Shown: in pieces, positions 56,282 to 64,000 of the stretch
Layout: each line of letters begins with the position of its first letter
How positions within the stretch are numbered: the first letter of the stretch is position 1
Source of the DNA: Venturia oleaginea
Lineage: Eukaryota; Ascomycota; Dothideomycetes; Venturiales; Venturiaceae
Direction: 5' to 3'
Assembly: GCA_013176395.1 (NCBI GenBank)
Contig: JABMLP010000004.1
Coordinates: forward strand, 1,674,001-1,738,000
Length of the DNA: 64,000 nucleotides
The notes under the pieces: generated by a model
The model's database searches: none
Seen by the model: the letters and a program-made list of their open reading frames with translations, nothing else
What the model was told of the DNA's origin: nothing
Position numbers and translations under genes: made by a program

Positions 56282-57492
56282 GCTGGGCGAGGGCTGTGAG
56301 GAGAAGAAGTTGACTGTCGCATATTAGATGATGGATTATAGACACTATAAGAGGCCATACTCACGCATATAAACAGTGTGTGAAGAATCTTCCAGAGAGA
56401 TTCGATCCTACCAGCAGTGCTTTAATGAAACGAGGTTGTCCGTTTGCTGCGCCACAGGCGATTTCAGGAAACAAGTTTCGTGGCAGAGAGGGTATATGAT
56501 AGATGTACTACAAATATAGAGAAGAATACAGGGAGATATGCCGTCGAGGCAGAGCACAAGTGCGAAGTCTGCACAGTCGAAAGAGAATGGAGACTGGTCA
56601 GAAAGAAGGCGAGCTCGAAGCGAAGGTATGGGAGATTAGGGAGATGCAGTTCATATGTCCGAAAGAGGTCGCCCAGGAGTTCCCCTCGTCACAATCAGCA
56701 AGCCGAAGTCCCTTCATCAAACGTTACTTTGATACAGCTCGATTGGGTAGGAATTGCCCCGGAAGCCAGCTTTTTTAGGCATGCAAGCTGAAGCCAGTAG
56801 TTCTCGCGCGATGAGTGTCACCGTCTACAATGCGATGTTTCTTCTGCTTCGGGCACTGTCTCGCGCCAAATGTTCCAGGGTACATTTTCACAAGGATAGC
56901 AGATGGATGGATGTGAACTGCGGGAGAAGAAATGGCTTGTTAGGCAGTAGCTGGGGGAGAATGGCTTGATTGGAGGACGACGCCTGGTTACAGGTTTTCA
57001 TGTGTTTCAAGTCGAGCCGCTTCAACATGGTTACTTCTGGATCGGAAGATAGCAGGAAAGGCGAGAACGCGCGGGTAGGAAGATCGCAGAACCTCTGTCC
57101 TCTGTCCTCTCTCTCCAGGCGTCTATTTTGGGGTCCAGCCTGAAGCTGTGTGGATGACTGGTGGTTGTGAGGCTCTTCGGAAAGAGGTTTGCCCACGGCA
57201 GTATGTGCCACCATCCATTCTCGTAACGACGGCGGCAACATTTTTGGGTGTCTCTGTGATAGTCACCTTCACCGTCGACGTGTGCATTTTTGTTTGGAAT
57301 CTTGTTTGAACGCTGCCAGCAAGTGGAAGCCTCTCGTCCTGCCAGCCACCGAGACCGAGGCACCATAGTACCTCTCCGTACGCTAAGAAAGTCTGGCTTT
57401 TTGCCTTTCTTTTTCTCACACGGCAAGCAATCCCTCACATCTACATAGATCCCCACAGCTCGTACGATAAGCACAAACACAAGCTAACAGTT
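56282..57492. other. Intergenic region
   Basis: Open frames on both strands (56444-56791, 57031-57480) lack family similarity and are treated as chance. It includes the SERF gene's promoter. Confidence 0.45.
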
Positions 57493-57879
57493 ATGTCTCG
57501 CGGTAATCAACGTGAAAAGGCTCGTGAAAAGAACCAGGCTGCCACCGCCGGAAAGGTATGATCGATAAGGAACATCACTGCATCTCTACCGACTTTCAGG
57601 CTGACAATGACCACAGGGCAAGAAGACCACCGTACGCACCCTCCTATACCTCACATAACGAGAAGTCCTTTCCTAACAACATGCAGCTTTCAGGATCTGA
57701 ACAGGCCAAGGCAAAAGAGGAAGCAGCAAAGATCATGCGCGACAAGCAACTTGCAGGTTAGCCACCTCCCACTCCTACCCCCCACCTCCTACCTACAACC
57801 ACCCCTTTCTGACATGCAAACCACAGCCGAAGAGCGCAAAAAGGCAGAGGCCGCTGCCGGAGGCGCGAAGAAGAAGTAG
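57493..57879 (+). CDS. SERF/4F5-like small EDRK-rich protein
   Basis: Four tiny exons, 57493-57555, 57617-57631, 57687-57756 and 57827-57879, give 66 aa. It starts MSRGNQREKAREKNQAATAG, the 4F5 signature (SRGNQRE..R..N), continues with KGKKTTLSGSEQ, and ends in an Ala/Lys-rich helix (GGAKKK). SERF proteins are conserved eukaryotic polypeptides, partly disordered, that alter amyloid aggregation in animals; the fungal role is not settled. All junctions are GT-AG and keep frame. A 15-nt internal exon (57617-57631) is notable. Missed by simple frame scanning because no exon exceeds 70 nt. Confidence 0.88.
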
Positions 57880-59076
57880 ACACGTCAGAGATCCGAACGA
57901 GTCCCAAGGCATTAACTGTCCAAGCTAAATCATGGGACACCATATCACATCTACACATGAGAAGGAGGAGACGATGAAGACGAGAATGAGGGAGTCACTG
58001 GCGTTTTATTATGGACATAGATCTAGCGGTTCTGCCTGGAAGCGCTCCATTGAATCACTATTGGCGCGAACTACTCGGCATACCCAGCCCTGTCAAAAGA
58101 TGCTCTTTTACTGTCTGTCCCGATCCTTTTTCTATGCAGTCCTCCCTTTGAACCTGCAGAACACCGCTGAATAACTTATTTGCCTCGCATCACCTGAATA
58201 TAGCCTGTTGAATAATGCAGGTCCGTCTCCTGTACACTCCGTTCCCTCCTTGGCAACAGAGCTTATAAGAGCATATTGACAACAATGAAGCATCATGATA
58301 TTATGAGCAAGCCTTGTCCTCGTGTTCTGCTTTTTCAGTTCTGAAATCGAAACCGAGTGGTCAAGATTTCTGGCAATCCAAAGATAAAGACTGCGTTTGG
58401 CATTGTGTAGGGATATGTCTATTTAGACATTGAGAGCCGGCGGACGAATGAGTGGACAGATAGCTATATAGTAGCAACGATACGACGGTTTCTCGTATGA
58501 AAGAAGGATATATAAAGAGTTAGAAGAGGGAGAGATTACAGGGACTCTTGTGGGCGATCACGATGCGATGTACATGAGAAATTAAAGTATTCATAGCCAG
58601 TGTTGTGAGGATCAGTGTGGAATTTATCCCGGTGACGTTCGTCCCGCAATCGAGTTGAAAGAGTCTCGGTCAGCAATTTCGTGAATTAAAAATTCTTGGG
58701 AGAGTGAAGACGGGTCCGAAACTTTGATCATTTCAATTCAAAGTCGACATCACTAACTTGGCAATTTGGTCTTCAACTCTACAAGACAAATTCTGAATCG
58801 ATCACCAAAAACTCTCTTTTTTTCGAATTGCCTGTGACTTCCAATCAAATTGGGGCTGGCCCATGCCTCTCACTTCTTCTCTCCTCCCGCGACTTCCGCA
58901 CAGACAAAGACATCTACAACGCTCGAAAACGATCGAAACTGCTTGGCATCATAAAAAATAATTCTCTTAACACGAGATCATCTGCATTTTGATGGCCTAG
59001 GCCCTGAACAGAGCTTGTTTAATGACTTGAAATCTCCAATCAGAAACAACACTCTCATTTCCATTGTCACCCAAAT
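57880..59076. other. Intergenic region
   Basis: No gene supported. Confidence 0.45.
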
Positions 59077-59763
59077 ATGACAACCTCCATCGACTTAGCA
59101 GACCCAGGCATCTGGGATGATCGAGCTCTGATAAACACTTGGAACTGAAGCTTTGGAGGAATACAAAGTAATTAGTCACTTCGACGTTTCTCCATGATTA
59201 AGAGTCTAACATGCATGTCTAGAAATATCACAGCATTTATGTTCAGAAGAAGGCGCTCGCAGACGTTCTTACCGATGAGGAGCTTTTGCAACTGAAGATG
59301 TAAGTTGTTCAAGTCGAATCAATCGAAATGCGCCATGCTAATGAAGTCGAGGGAACGACGCGAGCTTCGCAAAGGTCCGGCGACCGCAGCGGTCGAAGCC
59401 ACGAAGGAAACAAAAGGGGACAACGATGACGACGTCGAGATGGATGTTTCCGTCGATGGAGACGATAATGAGAACACCAATCATTCTAATAGCACCGTCG
59501 TCGAAGACCCGTCCACGAGAACCAATGAGTCAACTCAACCCAAAAAGAATGCCGCTACAGCGACAGTGACGACAGCTGCAATGCCGATGCCCCAGGTCCT
59601 CCCCAACAACGGTAACCTTGCTATCTGCACTTGTTAAATATTTTTCCGCTGACAGCAGATAGCACAAGACGAAAGCCTTCGAAATGTGATGATGTCCTGG
59701 TATTATGCAGGGTACTACACAGGCCTTCACGAAGGTCAACAGCAGGCCAAGACGCAGGGCTGA
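59077..59763 (+). CDS. smn1: SMN-like protein with YG box (one-base frameshift)
   Basis: Survival-motor-neuron family, which assembles Sm rings on spliceosomal snRNAs. Exons 59077-59167, 59223-59299, 59352-59611 and 59663-59763 give about 175 aa if one extra base is ignored. The N-terminal Gemin2-binding segment reads GIWDDRALINTWN, then EALEEYKKYHSI. The acidic middle is GDNDDDVEMDVS. The C-terminal YG box is MMSWYYAGYYTGLHEGQQQ, the oligomerisation helix. A Tudor domain is absent, as in other fungi. At TGGAACTGAAGCT (about 59139-59151) the frame breaks: N is followed by TGA unless one T is extra. The rest is well kept, so this is either a very recent lesion or a base-call error. Confidence 0.78.
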
Positions 59764-60575
59764 ACATGGAAAAACCCATGATCGATAGAGAGATGAAAGA
59801 GGCCTGCGGCTCTTCACTTGGCTATGGGAACCTCATCGTCCGAAGAGGTGTTCTCGAATCGGAAAGAAGGTTATGGTCATGCCAATAGCGGCTGCATCTC
59901 ACCCGGATGTCTCCAAGAGGCTTTTAATACGATCCGGTGAGATACTGCTCGCAATAGTGGCATGAATTTTTTTCTAACATGCATGAAAAGTTTCAATGTT
60001 TGACAGAACAATCGTGGCAGGTGGAACAAAGTTTACCCCTGTTGGAAAGATGGGTAGTAATTTTCTAAATACAACACCATGGATCTACGACCTGAACATC
60101 AAGAATCGAATCATTATTTGCGCAAATCTTTCATGATCCAAAGTTGACCATCTTTATAGTTTTCTGTAGTCTGTACGTCGATAGGTCCATTTTTCAATAT
60201 TCTAGCCGCAGCCTAACACTCGAGACACACCTCAAACACAACCCCTTCTTCACGAGACGAACCCAACACACAACCAGTTCGACACACCAGATTGTACAGC
60301 TCGCTACCTCGTCTTACCAATGGTCAAATATAGTTTGCACGGGAATCCGCCACCCGCGACGTGACGCTGTTTCGCTGATCTCCACCACGCTCAAACCTTG
60401 CACTCAATGCAACCATTAAAGCATACCATGTCCCCAGACTCGGTCTAAGCGCGCCTATTTCTCTATTCCTCTTCGTGCTGACCATAATAGTAATTTCTTC
60501 CTTTTCGCTTCGTCCAGGCCACCGCAGAGCGGACCGATCAATTTTTCTTTATAAACACCGACCTGCGTCTTGAAT
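59764..60575. other. Intergenic region
   Basis: No gene supported. Confidence 0.45.
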
Positions 60576-61674
60576 ATGAGATCTTATAATTTACTCTCGT
60601 ATATCCTTTCAGGATGTGCGACAGTACAGCAAGCAGCAGCAGCGCTGGCTGGCTCGTTACCGCCCAGCGGCGTGAAAGTAGCAGCTGTCACAATGAACCA
60701 GAAAGCAGCACCATCGCCCACAGCAGGAACTGACAAGATACGGACGGTATGACACACCCTTCTCTGCTCATCTCATAGCTAATAAATCCTCTTTCTTAGG
60801 TGATAGTAGGGGGTTACCAACCCGCCGCAACACCAGGCGGTATGCCATCAGTGATGTTCAGCTTCACCCCGGAAACCATAACGGCCCAACCCGGCGATAC
60901 AATCCGCTTCACATTCATGGGCAACAATCATTCCGTCGTTCAAACCAATTTCGATGCCCCTTGTGCCCCTGCTGCAAACGGCTTCAACTCGGGATACCTC
61001 CCCAACACGGCAAATCAAATCCAAGGCGCACCGACCATGGACTTGCAAGTAAAAGACGCCAATCCAATGTACCTGAGTTGTTTACAGGTCACTCACTGTG
61101 GGAGGGGCATGGTGTTTACTGTTAATGCGCCAACGGCGGCGGATAAGAGTCACAGTGCGTTTAAAGCTGCGGCTATTCGAGTGGGCAACCCGGGATTGGG
61201 GAACGCAGGAATTCAGGCTGCGGCGGCGGTACCGCAGGTTGCCTCAACAGTATCTATTAAACCCCAAGGTGTGGGAGCGGTCGCAGCAACGGGAGCGGCT
61301 CCCGGGCAGCCGGCAGCAAGTGTAGTTCCAGGAACTGGAACGACAGGTGCGGGACAAAGTTGTGGGTGTCAGTGTCTTTGTGGAGCGGGGAGTTTTCCTG
61401 CTAATGCGGGTGTTGGCGCTTTTGGTGGTGTTGGAGGTAAGCTGGGTTTCTTTTCTGGTCGACCGAGATGAGAGATGCTAATTTTTGTATAGGAGCGATG
61501 CCAGAAATGGGCGCAATGTCTCCTGCTCCTGCGGCGGGGACGAATACGACTGTACCTGCTGCGGCACCACCCGTTGCGGCACCGCCGTCTGCTGAACAGC
61601 AAGGTGCTATGGCGGCTGCTCCACCAGCGGGTATGGCGTTGCCTTCTGTTCCGAATGTGAGGAGGCGGTGGTAG
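60576..61674 (+). CDS. Extracellular cupredoxin-like protein (serine-rich/ESRP type)
   Basis: Three exons, 60576-60746, 60800-61436 and 61493-61674, give 329 aa. The N-terminus (MRSYNLLSYILSGCATVQQA) can act as a signal peptide, ending near ALA. The cupredoxin fold at about 58-160 is shown by VMFSFTPETITAQPGDTIRF, GNNHSVVQTNFDAPC (His ligand region) and YLSCLQVTHCGRGMVFTV (Cys/Met ligand region), as in fungal extracellular copper-binding-like proteins. A long Ala/Gly/Pro/Val-rich tail follows with a CGCQCLCG cluster. Typical members are secreted or GPI-anchored, but this one ends with charged VRRRW, so no GPI signal is seen. The function of the family is poorly known. Confidence 0.85.
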
Positions 61675-64000
61675 GTGTTGAGGATTGATGGTTGAGAATT
61701 GAACCTCTGGTGATGATTTGAATGGAATAAGCCTTGGGTATTGTTATGTACAATGCATTAGGGAGATGGGATAGACAGACATGTCCTGATGAGAAGTTTG
61801 TAGTAATTGATCAAGCCAATGTTTGTATTTCAACGTTCCCACTTGTCGAGCTCCTTGCTCCAACCATCGTCGTTTCCAAGTCGGCACCAACTGGAAGAAC
61901 CATAGATATTTACTGCGAAGAGATATCTTCAGTAATACTTTAGCCATCCGCAACAGTGGCAGCTAAAGAAGGCTCAAGCCGTTTTTTTGCGCTCAATATA
62001 TCAAGACGTCAAAAGAGATTCATAGTCTTTGCAATCTGGAAGACATGCTATCTGTAGACGCCTCACTCGCGTCCCAAAAACTCCCATCGCATCCTACTAG
62101 AATCCACCTTTCGCATACACCGGTTCTCCTAAATCTTGATCACTGTGCATCTAGAATGAAGCTGCGATTTTGACCTCCCTGACATGGCCAACAGCCCATT
62201 CGTAATGCCGCAGATGCCTTTTTCGAGGACAGGCTGTTTGTAGCATATGAATCCCACATGAACTGTTCCTCCTTCAAAATACCATATTCAAGAGCCATAA
62301 TCAAGAGCCATGAAAGGTTTTCGTCCCAAGTCGTTTTGAATATCACCGATGAAGTTGAATCTGCCAATACATTATTGACTAATTTCGGCATGAATCTTGT
62401 TGTACATGCCTCATATTCTATCCTCATCCAATGCAATACCTCCCGGGTCTTCCGTAAAGCCAAGCTCTTTATCGAGGCAATTGCTTGCGACGTTCGTAAG
62501 GCCAAGATGGGCGGGGAGCATCGTACCACTTGGTTCAGAGTCAATGGTGCTTTGGAATATCAGCGCTGCTTCTCATCTCCAAAACTATTGGGTTTGGTAT
62601 CGTGGCCGAAACTTGTAGTGCGTGTAAAAGGAAGAAGACGTGTTCTGCTTCGAGCCGTTGAGAAATCCAAGACCCTCGGATGCGTCGGCATTTCCGCCTT
62701 GAGAAAAGAGCAGCGCGTCGACATCTTTCTGTTCAGAGTTACTAACACGGTAACACAGCATAACCCTCTGTGAGATGGATGTTTCGAAGATGGGTAGAAG
62801 TCGGCAGAAGAGAGCCATCGGGTAGCGCCTGATGATAGGGAAGTCCCCACTTCGTGATTGTTGATATGTGGAGATTGCTTGGCTCTTTACAAAACGGCTT
62901 GAGGGTCCGCCAAATTCTGATCCGTCATTCTCCTCTCTTGTCCTCGAGCATTCTTAAGCAGTCCCTTCGCATCTACGAACGTGCCTAGATAGTATGACAA
63001 CGGTATGCTAATCATAGTACAAGAACCTCCGTTCGAGACTTCCAAGGCCGACCTTCCTTATCATGTGCCATCAGGAACCGCCATCATGGATGTGAGGCCA
63101 ACCCTTGGGAGGTGCTTGTCAACAGGCGGCCTCCGAAGAGGATATAAGTTCCGGTTGGGCTTTCGTTCCTGTACAGGATTTTTCCATCATATGAGTACTG
63201 CGTGATAAATGGGCATTCCTGACCAATCCTCCTAGTTGCGGCAGCAAAGTGCCAACGAAGATCAACTGGAGCTCGGAATATCCATTGCTGTACACTCCAA
63301 TATGGAAGACGCAATCCACTTTTCGATCTGATATGGTAGCAGGTTTGACTATGAATATCTCCCTGCCGCGATTGATTGCAGATCCAGCGGCTGAAAGACC
63401 CAGATAAAGTCAATCCGCTCGCATATTTCAGAGCGCTCCTACCATGGCAATCGGCAAAGCAATAGATTGCTAGATTCAAACGATTTGTTCCTTAAAGATA
63501 AGAATTCCTTGCGGATACTTTGGTTTCGTCAGGGTGAGCATCTTAATCATTCGGCACTTTTGACTACGTATCTTGGTGAACCATTTGGCCGGCTACGGTA
63601 TATGAACGAGGTGAAAACTCCATCTTACATTTCACAAACAGACAAACCTGTGTTACAAAGCCATACCAGGGCGCTACCTTGACAAAATTGCAGTCAACCG
63701 TTCACCACGAAATCCAGCCTAACAGGATGCCCGTGGTCTACAATCAGTTCACTCGACAATAGCATAACTCTATCAGTAAAACCAAGTACGAGCTCGAACA
63801 CCCCGCACCTTACATTTCTCTGGAGGTCTGGTGGTCGCGCCCGTCAGCACTACAACACTAGTACCTGCCGGCTATCCGAGTGGGGATCGTGAAATCGCGT
63901 CTCTCGTGTTTAACTTCATAGGAATACGCAATACGAAACACGAAGATCGTCAAGAATTTGGCTCAAGTACGCAAATATTCACCACAGCTCCATCAATATC
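61675..64000. other. Right end: no convincing gene
   Basis: Open frames of 100-170 codons on both strands near 62140-62850 and 63084-63479 show no recognisable family. A plus frame from about 63790 (with FSGGLVVAPVSTTTLVPAG) stays open to the window edge and might be part of a gene continuing outside. Confidence 0.35.

Noticed and set aside
62140..62850. Overlapping 96-171-codon frames on both strands
   Set aside because: Coding-like phrases occur but no family, start context or splice structure supports a gene.
1..64000. CRISPR array or bacterial operon features
   Set aside because: Spliceosomal introns and eukaryotic gene families throughout; no spaced direct repeats of CRISPR type.

Overview
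The window looks like nuclear DNA of a filamentous ascomycete. Genes are split by short GT-AG introns of about 45-65 nt with CTAAC-type branch sites. The products are fungal: an Hnm1/GABA-type permease, a CYS3/METR bZIP, a CHL4/CENP-N kinetochore protein, a GPI-anchored surface protein, a cupredoxin-like secreted protein and a HET-domain relic. The gene repertoire resembles Leotiomycetes, but that placement is only an impression.

Layout. 0.8-10.7 kb holds a permease (+), a cytosolic-type amidase (-), relic ORFs, a decayed repeat-protein gene and a secreted amidase (-). 12-15 kb holds a pair of divergent genes with an 'LPAELR..IY' F-box-like motif; one is close to intact and the other is heavily decayed. 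15.5-27.7 kb is ordinary gene-rich sequence: FOL3-type dihydrofolate synthase divergent from an unknown Arg/Ser-rich protein, a small Pro-rich protein, an SCPx-type thiolase, CHL4 and the sulfur-control bZIP. Two 255-bp solo LTRs of one family lie in gaps there.

28-46 kb is a transposon island: a 5'-truncated LINE with exact 15-bp target-site duplications and a deleted reverse-transcriptase motif A; a second, inverted retroposon that shares the LINE tail but carries 136-bp tandem repeats; a MULE with 74-bp TIRs inserted into an older reading frame; a 4-kb palindrome with two 1770-bp arms built from a DIRS-like retroelement; a deleted Fot1/pogo element with 70-bp TIRs; and a solo LTR of a second family.

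46.9-50.2 kb holds two decayed genes (one unknown, one HET). 53.7-61.7 kb is gene-rich again: a GPI-anchored protein, a four-TM protein, a SERF-like protein, an SMN-like protein with a YG box and an extracellular cupredoxin-like protein. The last 2.3 kb shows no convincing gene.

Functional links are limited. The permease and two amidases could serve uptake and hydrolysis of amides, which is inference from proximity. Three otherwise intact genes (amidase, F-box-like, SMN-like) each need one single-base shift to read through, which means either early decay or sequence errors. Exon boundaries were placed by eye from splice consensus and family similarity; no alignment was run.
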